Shown here: piece after piece, positions 1 to 10,069 of the stretch
Position numbering within the stretch: the first letter of the stretch is position 1
Layout of the letters: every line of letters starts with the position of its first letter
Source: Debaryomyces hansenii CBS767
Taxonomy: Eukaryota > Ascomycota > Pichiomycetes > Serinales > Debaryomycetaceae
Reading direction: 5' to 3'
DNA: 64,000 nt
NCBI RefSeq assembly: GCF_000006445.2
Contig: NC_006045.2
Coordinates: 1,178,001 to 1,242,000 of the forward strand
The notes under the pieces: model-generated
What the model saw: only the letters and a program-made list of their open reading frames with translations
What the model was told of the DNA's origin: nothing
The model's database searches: none
Program-made: the position numbers and the translations under genes

Positions 1-582
1 TGGTTTACTTTATACTCGCGATCCTTATGATGGATTTTTTGTCAACTCTGAACATCTCTTTTATACATCATTTATACGGGTTTCCCCTACCCATTATGGC
101 GTGAGCATTTAATATTCTCCTCATGAGGTATTTAGAGTTCATTAACTACCATGTATTGCTTTTTGGCAATAACCGCATAATTAACTTCTTTGGTCATGCA
201 ACCATTCTCGAGCACCAGGCTCCCATACAAAATAATGGCTATTGCATTGATTAACAGGGATATAATTTTTACGAGTGTTTTATCTAAATCCAGGCTTGAT
301 CATAGAGCAGGTTCAATATACACCATTACTAATGATAACACTAAAGACTTTTCTTATGGTTAGGTTGCTAGTGGGTTAGACTTAATAATGGCTAAAGCGG
401 CACATATATAGAACTTTTTTTTCAGAAAGTTTGATTCCTGATCAACACTCTTCAACAGCCGATCCGAAGTGCTTTAATGTGGACTGGTGTTCCAATCTAC
501 CACGACATCGTGGTACCGCCATTTTGCAATCTTATATAAGCATCAAGAAATTTTTTCAACGCGATAGTAGAATTGGCGATAA
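1..582. other. Intergenic region upstream of GDA1
   Basis: I see no convincing gene, tRNA or repeat here. The stretch is AT-rich with stops in all frames. TATA-like elements near 403 and 533 lie within 200 bases of the GDA1 start and could serve its promoter. The window edge cuts whatever lies to the left. Confidence 0.5.
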
Positions 583-2370
583 ATGCACACCTTCATATTG
601 GTAAATATGAACCAAAAAGGTGTTCTTTTCAATAAAATAGCCATACAGCAGTCATATTCCAGAATGATTTCCAATCGTAACGTTCGTGTGATTGTGTCTG
701 TATTTGCAATCTTTGCAGTGATTATTTTTTTCGCTACGTCGCAGAGTTCATTCGGTAATTCCGTTCAAAGAGTCAATACACCTAGTAATGGAGATGCTAT
801 TTTCCAGCATGAACAAGAGTCGAATACGCTCCAAGGAAAGCCATACGACGGCAGCCAGCCACCATACTCACAAGAGGACAAGAAGGTGCCAGGTAAACAA
901 GAAAATGGTGGAAAAGATGGTAAGATTATAGCTGATAAGAGCACCGGCGAGAAATCAAGCCAGAATAAAATTGGCAATAATGACAACAAAAATGCGGCCG
1001 ATAAAGGTATAGACAAGGGTACTAATGGAGGAAGCGCAGATACATGCAATGAAGTTGATTATGTGGTGATGATCGACGCAGGATCAACGGGATCGCGTGT
1101 CCATGTGTACGAATTCGACACCTGTAAATCACCACCGGTATTGTTGAGTGAGAAATTCGAGATGTTGAAGCCAGGGTTATCGCAATTCGATACTGATACT
1201 AAGGGTGCAGCTGCGTCGTTGGATCCATTGTTGAAAATAGCCATGGATACGGTTCCAAAAGCCAAGCAAGGTTGTACACCAGTTGCAGTAAAGGCCACGG
1301 CTGGGTTGAGATTATTGGGAGAAGAAAAGTCGAAGAATACCTTGGCAGAAGTCAGACGTCACTTGGAAGAAGATTATCCATTTGCTGTTGTCGAAGACGA
1401 GGGAGTTTCCATTATGGACGGTAAAGACGAAGGTGTATATGCCTGGATTACCACCAATTACTTATTGGGTAATATCGGGAGTTCCGAGAAGCTTCCAACT
1501 GCCGCCGTGTTCGATTTGGGGGGTGGATCTACCCAAATTGTATTTGAGCCAGAATTCGGCAACAAAGAACAAATGGTTGACGGAGAATACAAATACCAAT
1601 TCACCTTTGGTGACAGAGAGTTCACCTTATACCAATTCTCGCATTTAGGATTTGGTTTGATGCAAGGAAGAAATAAGATTAACGGGTTAGTCGTTAAATC
1701 AAAGTTGAAGGATAATAAAGAATTAGACAATGCTAAGTTTACTTCTGAAAAAGCCATGAAGGATGCCAAGGCGACCGTGACTATCACAAACCCATGTATT
1801 GCTCCTGGTGTTACTGCCGAAAACGTTCAAGTTAAAATGAGCGAGGAAGAGTTTTATCTTGTGAATATGAAGGGTCCATCGGTGGCTGCTGGTGCCCAAT
1901 GTCGTTTCCTTGCTGAAAAGGTGTTGAACAAGGACGCGGAATGTACTACCAAACCATGTTCATTTAATGGTGTCCATCAACCTTCATTGACCAAGACGTT
2001 CAGAAAGTCGTCTGACATGTACGTTTTCTCCTACTTCTACGACAGAACCAACCCATTGGGTTTCCCATCGTCGTTCACAGTTGAAGAATTATCTGAATTG
2101 GCCAAGGTCGTATGTAAGGGTGACGAACTCTGGAAAGATGTCTTATTAGATGACCACGTCAAGGAATTAAATGAAGAACCTCATTGGTGTTTAGATTTAT
2201 CTTTCATTACTGCCATGTTGCACACCGGTTATGATATCCCATTTCACAGAGAATTAAGAACCGCAGAGAAGATAGACAACAATGAATTAGGCTGGTGTTT
2301 AGGTGCTTCATTACCTTTATTAGATAAGACTAATTCAAAGTGGAAATGTAGAGTTGAGCAAGTTAATTAA
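583..2370 (+). CDS. GDA1: Guanosine diphosphatase of the Golgi (GDA1/CD39 nucleotidase family)
   Basis: Hydrolyses GDP to GMP in the Golgi lumen, giving the GMP that is exchanged for cytosolic GDP-mannose, so it supports mannosylation. The 595-residue product is a type II membrane protein with one hydrophobic segment at about residues 34-52, followed by a Ser/Gly/Lys-rich stem to about residue 150. The apyrase-conserved regions appear in order: DAGSTGSR near 165, KATAGLRLL near 237, the DEGVYAW block near 280 and DLGGGSTQ near 311. The first ATG is at 583. ATGs at 607 and 664 would also keep the anchor, and the one at 664 gives a cytosolic tail closest in length to S. cerevisiae Gda1, so the true start is open. 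The functional partner OCH1 lies 5 kb downstream. The next gene is an NAD kinase, the same neighbour as in S. cerevisiae (GDA1-YEF1). Confidence 0.95.
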   Translation: MHTFILVNMNQKGVLFNKIAIQQSYSRMISNRNVRVIVSVFAIFAVIIFFATSQSSFGNSVQRVNTPSNGDAIFQHEQESNTLQGKPYDGSQPPYSQEDKKVPGKQENGGKDGKIIADKSTGEKSSQNKIGNNDNKNAADKGIDKGTNGGSADTCNEVDYVVMIDAGSTGSRVHVYEFDTCKSPPVLLSEKFEMLKPGLSQFDTDTKGAAASLDPLLKIAMDTVPKAKQGCTPVAVKATAGLRLLGEEKSKNTLAEVRRHLEEDYPFAVVEDEGVSIMDGKDEGVYAWITTNYLLGNIGSSEKLPTAAVFDLGGGSTQIVFEPEFGNKEQMVDGEYKYQFTFGDREFTLYQFSHLGFGLMQGRNKINGLVVKSKLKDNKELDNAKFTSEKAMKDAKATVTITNPCIAPGVTAENVQVKMSEEEFYLVNMKGPSVAAGAQCRFLAEKVLNKDAECTTKPCSFNGVHQPSLTKTFRKSSDMYVFSYFYDRTNPLGFPSSFTVEELSELAKVVCKGDELWKDVLLDDHVKELNEEPHWCLDLSFITAMLHTGYDIPFHRELRTAEKIDNNELGWCLGASLPLLDKTNSKWKCRVEQVN

Positions 2371-2662
2371 TTTTAACCACTGAATATTTTTAAATCTTAT
2401 ATATAAGTATAAACCCGGCTCTTTCCAACTTAGGAGAGCTAATAGATAAATACATTAGCTAATAAGAGATCTGATTGTAATATTAAAATATGGAAATGTA
2501 AATCTCCGGATATTTTTCTCTCCGAGCTCGCTACTAATCTTTTTCCTAGCCATCAGCATTCTCCCCGTTAAATAATAAATATAATTCACAGTTTCTAATA
2601 ACGACTTTGAATAGACAATTTTAAATACATTCGACTTCTAGAAGGCCCTAATACCACTGAAT

Positions 2663-4300
2663 ATGTCAAAGTACGGTTTAGAATCACACCAAAGTCAATT
2701 AACTCAGGGATTAAGGAGAAATAGATCACATAGGCAATCGCTTGGTCAAAACAAGTTAAGCAAGAGTCCATGGGAAGAAGAGAATGATGCGTTGAATAGA
2801 GAAGCTCCTATGATACACAACAAGTTGTATTGTGACCTGGTCAAGAAAAATGTGAAATTGAGGCAAGTATCGTCTAGTGTGCTCCTGAAGCTAGGTACGG
2901 ATGATTTGCGTTCGGTCAAATCACACACAGAATTGGCAGAAACAGCTAACGGGGTTCGTATGTTAGCCAAAAACTTGGCGAAGGCTACGATTCAGTTGGA
3001 GGTTAAGGCAATTATGATAGTGACGAAGGCAAGAGACAATTCATTAATTTATTTGACCAGAGAGATAGTGGACTATTTATTAGCGAAAAACAAAGACATT
3101 ACAGTATACGTGGATCGTAATTTACAGAAGCTGAAACGATTCAACGCAGTTAATTTGTATGAGACCGTTCCAAAGGCCAAAAAGTACGTCAAGTACTGGG
3201 ACAAGAAGTTTGCATTACAGAACCCGCAAAAATTCGACTTGGTGGTTACATTAGGTGGGGACGGGACGGTGTTGTATGTGTCGAACCTATTCCAGAGAGT
3301 GGTGCCACCGGTGATATCGTTTGCGCTTGGTTCGTTGGGGTTTTTGACAAACTTCAAATTTGAACAGTTCAGGGAGAGAATGTCTAACGTATTGGATGCC
3401 GGTGTCCGGGCATACTTGAGAATGAGATTCACCTGTCGTGTTCACAGGGCCGATGGGAAGCTTATTTGTGAGCAACAGGTGTTGAACGAGTTGGTGGTGG
3501 ATAGAGGTCCCAGTCCGTATGTGACTCAGCTCGAATTGTACGGAGATGGCTCGTTGTTGACAGTGGCCCAGGCAGATGGCCTCATCATCGCTACACCCAC
3601 TGGGTCTACTGCGTACTCACTCTCAGCCGGGGGGTCGTTAGTGCATCCCGGTGTCAGTGCAATAAGTGTTACGCCGATCTGTCCTCACACCCTCTCGTTC
3701 CGTCCAATATTGTTGCCCGACGGCATGTTCCTCAAGGTCAAGGTCCCCAGTACCAGTCGGTCCACAGCATGGGCGTCGTTTGACGGTAAAGTCAGAACCG
3801 AGTTGCACAAGGGCGACTACGTCACCATCCACGCTAGTCCGTTCCCCTTCCCCACTGTCATTTCGTCCAAAACAGAATACATCGACAGTGTTAGCCGCAA
3901 CTTAAATTGGAATGCCAGAGAACAACAGAAACCTTTCACCCACCTTCTCAGCGAAAACAACAAGAAAATCTACGAAAATTCGCCCGCAAACCTCGACTCC
4001 CACATCAACAACCTCTCTCTCGCCCCCGACGAGTTCGATATCGACTACACCGACGAAGAAAACTCATCCCTCTCCGACGAGGACATCCCCTTTGTCCCTT
4101 CTCCCGAAGAAGGCTTGGAAACTCCCCCTACCTACGGAACATTCGAAGACCGTCCCTGCTTCGCACATCCGAATGCAAAAATATCGCTCAACGGCTCGTC
4201 GTCCATGTCCAATTTTTCGTCTCCTACATCTGCCGAGTCCGACACCCTTACTATGTATCCTAAACATAGAATAAACAACAACCACACCCCTAACAATTGA
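2663..4300 (+). CDS. UTR1: NAD(H) kinase, UTR1/YEF1 type
   Basis: Phosphorylates NAD (and probably NADH) to NADP(H) in the cytosol. The 545-residue protein has the NAD-kinase diacylglycerol-kinase-like fold: the GGDGT phosphate-binding motif near residue 198 (within LGGDGTVLYVSNLF) and the TPTGSTAYSLSAGG motif near residue 312, followed by the PICPHTLSFRP block. Residues 1-100 are a divergent N-terminal extension. About 430-545 form an acidic, Ser-rich tail not needed for catalysis. It has no mitochondrial presequence, so it is the cytosolic type and not POS5. S. cerevisiae has two copies from the genome duplication, UTR1 and YEF1; this single gene is the ancestor of both. Codons in the last third (from about 3560) are richer in C than in the first half. 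Confidence 0.93.
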   Translation: MSKYGLESHQSQLTQGLRRNRSHRQSLGQNKLSKSPWEEENDALNREAPMIHNKLYCDLVKKNVKLRQVSSSVLLKLGTDDLRSVKSHTELAETANGVRMLAKNLAKATIQLEVKAIMIVTKARDNSLIYLTREIVDYLLAKNKDITVYVDRNLQKLKRFNAVNLYETVPKAKKYVKYWDKKFALQNPQKFDLVVTLGGDGTVLYVSNLFQRVVPPVISFALGSLGFLTNFKFEQFRERMSNVLDAGVRAYLRMRFTCRVHRADGKLICEQQVLNELVVDRGPSPYVTQLELYGDGSLLTVAQADGLIIATPTGSTAYSLSAGGSLVHPGVSAISVTPICPHTLSFRPILLPDGMFLKVKVPSTSRSTAWASFDGKVRTELHKGDYVTIHASPFPFPTVISSKTEYIDSVSRNLNWNAREQQKPFTHLLSENNKKIYENSPANLDSHINNLSLAPDEFDIDYTDEENSSLSDEDIPFVPSPEEGLETPPTYGTFEDRPCFAHPNAKISLNGSSSMSNFSSPTSAESDTLTMYPKHRINNNHTPNN

Positions 4301-4502
4301 TATAGCCTCCTACTCCCTTCCATCCTATGATAAGAAATCACTATCATCACGTGTATGTAACAATAAAAAGAAAGAAAATTTTCCAACAAAAAAAGAAATC
4401 AGTCGTGCCAGAACCGACGGAAAAAAAAGTGAAAGGTCTTATAAAAGAATCTTTTCTTCGCCTTTATACTGTTCTTCTTTAATATTATACAATTTATAGT
4501 AA

Positions 4503-6419
<1,917 letters not shown>

Positions 6420-7393
6420 GTTATACCGTGATTCACTACTATGATATTCATCCCAATGCGGTGTTTATTAATTTTTTTTTATCGGTTTTGTTGATCGGCA
6501 TATTTTTTTAGAATGTTGCTTGATTTTTTGTTATGTTGAATTCACTTTGCTGTGCATTTCGTTGTTACCTTTCGATGTCTCAATCTTACTGTTTGTTAGG
6601 AAAAAAAGAAGATTTTTGTTCAGTTGTTTTGCATTAATCACTTATGTTTTTTTGCTTCCATCTTATTTTTATTAATTAAAATATTTTTAATTAAACATTT
6701 TTTTTGTTTGTTGGTTTTTTTATACGTTTGATATTTTGGAGTTGCGTTCTAGTTTGATTTTATTGTTACTTGTCATTGTTGTTATTATGAACCACTAATC
6801 ATCGAGAATAGGAGCTCAATTCCAATTGTTTGTCGCCAGAATGTGTATGTATAGTATCTTTTATTGAATGAAAGAAAGAAAGAAAATATTTTATCAGAGA
6901 ATAAAAAAACATTATAGAAAGTTATTAATGGGTTACTTATAAATCTTTTTTGTTTTCGTGAGTTGGGGTTTTTAAAGTTGAAGTTCTTATTTATAAGTTA
7001 ATATTTTGGATTTAGACATTGGGTTATTTATATTTGTTGTTGAAATGCATTATTAAAGTGTATATATATCTATTATATATATATATCATTATTATATTAT
7101 TATTATTATTATTATTATTATCCTTGTATTATGAGTAGTTGTATTTTATGCATGTAGATAAGGTCAGTAATCAAATTATAAGCTGTTCGCTACTGACGTC
7201 TTTTCAGTTATTGTTCCTAGTCCTCAGCACGAGAGGATTAGATGATATCTATGCTAGTTGCTGTAATACCTTGTCTACAAATACAAATTTCCACTGTTCA
7301 TGGTTCATACACGCGCGATCTAGTATTTCGATATTTCAACATCGTCAGACTGTAAAAGTACCATAAAATACAACCAATAAGGCGATAAGAACC
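6420..7393. other. Long AT-rich intergenic region between DED1 and OCH1
   Basis: About 970 bases of T-rich and A-rich sequence, with many T runs of 6-9 just after DED1 that probably belong to its 3' UTR and terminator. It includes a TA/ATT microsatellite near 7060-7122. The only ORF (7139-7366, 75 codons) has no recognisable features and I do not call it. The last 200 bases should hold the OCH1 promoter. Confidence 0.5.
7060..7122. repeat. TA dinucleotide and ATT trinucleotide microsatellite
   Basis: Alternating TA tracts are followed by a nearly uninterrupted run of about ten ATT units between 7090 and 7122. It lies in noncoding DNA and is probably length-variable between strains. Confidence 0.8.
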
Positions 7394-8524
7394 ATGATTA
7401 AGAAAAGAATAGAGGTTATAGTGAAGGTTGTCGCCATATTATACCTAATATATTTATTTTGTAGGTCATTTTCGGTGCCGAAATATAAATCAAAAACAGA
7501 ATTTCACACCAATACCTTAGATCTGATCAAAGAATTGGAACACCATACAAACTGGCTTAAGTATGGGTTCAAATTTCATTCAAATGCAAGGGCTAATTTA
7601 CCAGAGCATGCCACATTAAGACAACAATTATCATTTCAGTTTCCATACGAACCTGCAAAACCATTCCAGAAAAATATTTGGCAAACGTGGAAGGTACCCA
7701 TTGAACATCCAAACTTTCCAAAGAAATATAAGAAATACCAAGCTACATGGGATGATAAGAATCCAGGCTATAAGCATTATGTGATTCCTGACGAATCTTG
7801 CGAACAGTTAATTAATCAATTGTATGCTACAGTTCCGGATGTTGCTAGGGCGTACAATATTATGCCTAAAAGTATTTTAAAGGCTGATTTCTTCAGGTAC
7901 TTGATTCTATATGCAAAAGGGGGATTATACACAGATATTGATACTATTAGCATCAAACCAATAGATACTTGGGTCTCCATGAATGAAACTGTTGATGGCT
8001 CGCCAAATATGGCAGGATTGGTAGTTGGTATAGAGGCAGATCCTGATAGGGAAGATTGGGCTGATTGGTATGCAAGGAGAATACAGTTTTGTCAATGGAC
8101 CATACAAGCAAAAAGAGGACACCCGATGCTAAGAGAGTTGATTTCTCGAATCACGGACATAACATTAACCAGAGAAAAGAAAGGCCAATTGAACAAAATT
8201 CTTGGTAAGGATGCTGGTGGAGATATTATGAACTGGACTGGTCCCGGTATTTGGACAGACGTGGTATTTGAATACATGAACAATATTTCACAACCACCAG
8301 ATAATTTCAAAACTAAGACATACGATGATATCATTAACGTATCGGTATTTACAGGTATGACAATACCTGTAGCAATTCAGGATGTGCTAGTATTGCCAAT
8401 TACTTCCTTCAGCCCAGACGTTGGACAAATGGGTGCCAAGGACACCTCGCATCCTATGGCTTATGCCAAACATATGTTCCTGGGTAGTTGGAAGCCTGAA
8501 GATGAAAAAATTATAAATACATAG
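7394..8524 (+). CDS. OCH1: Initiating alpha-1,6-mannosyltransferase of the Golgi
   Basis: Adds the first alpha-1,6-mannose to the N-glycan core in the cis-Golgi, starting the outer chain. The 376-residue type II protein has a signal anchor at about residues 8-24 and the DXD nucleotide-sugar motif in GGLYTDIDT near 176. Blocks shared with S. cerevisiae Och1 include GIEADPDR-DW, YARRIQFCQWTIQAK, IMNWTGPGI and LPITSFSPDVGQMGA, so this is OCH1 and not the paralogue HOC1. It is shorter than S. cerevisiae Och1 (480 residues) mainly because insertions between the DXD and C-terminal blocks are missing. Codon 363 (8480-8482) is CTG where S. cerevisiae has Ser in KHMFSGSWK. A retrotransposon begins 36 bases after the stop, so the transcript probably ends in the LTR. 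Confidence 0.95.
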   Translation: MIKKRIEVIVKVVAILYLIYLFCRSFSVPKYKSKTEFHTNTLDLIKELEHHTNWLKYGFKFHSNARANLPEHATLRQQLSFQFPYEPAKPFQKNIWQTWKVPIEHPNFPKKYKKYQATWDDKNPGYKHYVIPDESCEQLINQLYATVPDVARAYNIMPKSILKADFFRYLILYAKGGLYTDIDTISIKPIDTWVSMNETVDGSPNMAGLVVGIEADPDREDWADWYARRIQFCQWTIQAKRGHPMLRELISRITDITLTREKKGQLNKILGKDAGGDIMNWTGPGIWTDVVFEYMNNISQPPDNFKTKTYDDIINVSVFTGMTIPVAIQDVLVLPITSFSPDVGQMGAKDTSHPMAYAKHMFLGSWKPEDEKIINT

Positions 8525-8541
8525 TATAGTTCATTATATAT

Positions 8542-8547
8542 CACGTG
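8542..8547. promoter_or_regulatory. CACGTG E-box in the former OCH1-PNC1 gap
   Basis: A perfect CACGTG palindrome lies between the OCH1 stop and the 5' LTR. In yeasts this is bound by bHLH factors such as Cbf1. Before the insertion it would have been about 73 bases upstream of the PNC1 ATG. It is now about 6 kb away. Whether it ever acted on PNC1 is inference. Confidence 0.3.
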
Positions 8548-8554
8548 TAGATAG

Positions 8555-8559
8555 TATGA
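8555..8559. repeat. Target-site duplication TATGA, left copy
   Basis: The five bases immediately before the 5' LTR are TATGA, identical to the five bases after the 3' LTR at 14488-14492. A 5-bp duplication is standard for Ty1/copia integration and fixes the element ends. Confidence 0.93.
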
Positions 8560-8938
8560 TGTTGGTTTTGTGTCACTATCAGAATCTATAAAGATTCTGA
8601 AACAAATCATTGTAAGAACCATAAATAGTCATGCTAGTGATACTGATAGTCATAAGAGGATATGGGAATAATCTTAATGAGTTGAAACGAAACAAGAATA
8701 TAAATTAGGAATGAATCTCCAAGAAGAAGATGAATTTTCTAATTAACGAACAGCAATTAAGCAGAATATACTTAATTAAGACTACCCTAAAAAGTCATCG
8801 ATAGGTAGATCGATCACTTAACTACTTCTATAGTAACCAATATTGATATATAAGACCAGTATATCTATAATACTAATACATAAGTATTCTTCCCTACATA
8901 TTTCAGGTATTCACACGACCTTTATCATAATCCCAATA
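8560..8938 (+). repeat. 5' LTR, 379 bp
   Basis: It begins TGTTGG and ends CCAATA, a nearly perfect terminal inverted repeat. A perfect 7-bp hairpin (AGAATCT/AGATTCT) lies about 20 bases inside the left end. A TATATAAG box at 8847-8854 is the likely promoter TATA. The right end is set by the matching end of the 3' LTR and by the target duplication. Confidence 0.95.
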
Positions 8939-8955
8939 GATTAGAAGTCAAACTA
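8939..8955 (+). other. Primer-binding site matching a tRNA-Arg(UCU) half molecule
   Basis: The sequence directly after the 5' LTR starts GATTAGAAGTC. Its complement, GACTTCTAATC, is the anticodon stem-loop of yeast tRNA-Arg(UCU): C32, U33, anticodon UCU, two A, then the start of the 3' stem. It does not match a tRNA 3' end. The minus-strand primer is therefore likely the 5' half of tRNA-Arg cut in the anticodon stem, analogous to the initiator-Met half used by Ty5 and copia. The right limit of the site is approximate. Confidence 0.8.
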
Positions 8956-8969
8956 AGTGTTACACTTCA

Positions 8970-9980
8970 ATGTCAGAACAATTTACGTATTCTGATCCTA
9001 CTCATGTCAAACATGCAAAAACCGTTAATAACAGAGTCTATGAATCGAGTAATGAAGAAGAAATGGGGTCAAAAACCTATAAAATCCATCATTCTAAATC
9101 TTCTGATGTGATCAATAAATTTGATTCATCATCGCTATTGAAATTTAACCAAAAAGAAATTGTTGATAATGCCATTGAACAAGCAAAAGAATTGTACCAA
9201 TGTTACTTTGAGAAAATACCTTTTGTTCACGTTAATGATGTTTCAACTTTGTTATTACTCCAAAATGCGTTTAATAAATTGTTATCAAATAACAAAGGTC
9301 TTGGAAAATTATTGTTAATTAATGATCCAACGATCCAGGACTATGGAAAAGTAAAGATGTCTTCAGTATATTGTCAAAATAATAATCTCCAGATTTGGTT
9401 TCCCGTTTTTAGAGAATTATTATCTCAATCATTATTCCATAAAACACTGGCGATACAGAAATATTATCCAGAGTATGTTTTTTCTTTAAACTATACGTAT
9501 AAATATATTCGTGATAATAGAGAGGTATTTGTTAGTGAAATTTTATTAAAACTTATTAATTTCTATATTCATGCAATGGATAATCCTTTTATGGACGTAA
9601 CTGATATTTCTGCAACTGCTACTTATGGAACTGGTCAAGAAATTGATTTGGAAATAAATGATTTTATTAAAAAATTGGACCTATATCGAATAATCTTAAT
9701 TTATAAAAGACTTAAGACTAATATAAAGAACCTGGAAGCATTTATTGATGAATTAACATTTGCTTATCTTGAGTTTCCAAACAACAATAACTTGCTAAAT
9801 CTAGATCAAATTATTGTAAATTTGAAAAGAAATACAAGGTTTATTAAACCCAAATATTTTCAGGAGAAAACTGATAATTATTCAAACAGATTCGATAATA
9901 ATAAAAAGAAGCAACTGAAGAAAAATAATAAATATGAACATAGGAATCAAAATTCTTCAAAGGATAATGATGAAAATTAA
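8970..9980 (+). CDS. Retrotransposon Gag (capsid) protein
   Basis: Structural protein of the retrotransposon particle, 336 residues, starting only 31 bases after the LTR. The body is helix-rich and Asn/Lys/Leu-rich, and the last 30 residues are very basic (KKKQLKKNNK) and probably bind RNA. I see no CCHC zinc knuckle, which many copia Gags have, so nucleic-acid binding would rely on the basic tail, as in Ty1. The ORF ends with TAA at 9978-9980. The next codon (CAA) opens pol in the same frame. Reading into pol would give a Gag-Pol fusion of about 1,677 residues. Confidence 0.9.
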   Translation: MSEQFTYSDPTHVKHAKTVNNRVYESSNEEEMGSKTYKIHHSKSSDVINKFDSSSLLKFNQKEIVDNAIEQAKELYQCYFEKIPFVHVNDVSTLLLLQNAFNKLLSNNKGLGKLLLINDPTIQDYGKVKMSSVYCQNNNLQIWFPVFRELLSQSLFHKTLAIQKYYPEYVFSLNYTYKYIRDNREVFVSEILLKLINFYIHAMDNPFMDVTDISATATYGTGQEIDLEINDFIKKLDLYRIILIYKRLKTNIKNLEAFIDELTFAYLEFPNNNNLLNLDQIIVNLKRNTRFIKPKYFQEKTDNYSNRFDNNKKKQLKKNNKYEHRNQNSSKDNDEN

Positions 9981-10069
9981 CAAATTGGTAGTCACAATAC
10001 TGATATAAAATTATCTAGTTTTTCAATAAATAATATTATTTCAAGTGACCAACCAATCAATAATCAGTA
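9978..10069 (+). promoter_or_regulatory. Gag-pol recoding site: UAA stop with downstream pseudoknot
   Basis: The stop UAA (9978-9980) is followed by C, a leaky +4 base. Three bases later stem 1 starts: 9984-9989 (ATTGGT) pairs with 10052-10057 (ACCAAT), and 9991-9995 (GTCAC) pairs with 10045-10049 (GTGAC). Inside its loop, 9998-10004 (TACTGAT) pairs perfectly with 10063-10069 (ATCAGTA), which lies outside stem 1. That crossing pairing is a pseudoknot. Stem 1 has 11 bp with a small internal loop and stem 2 has 7 bp. Position and topology fit stop-codon readthrough, as reported for Tca2 of Candida albicans with UGA. Function here is inferred. Confidence 0.75.

Noticed and set aside
7139..7366. 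75-codon ORF upstream of OCH1
   Set aside because: No motif; lies in the OCH1 promoter region and begins next to a microsatellite.
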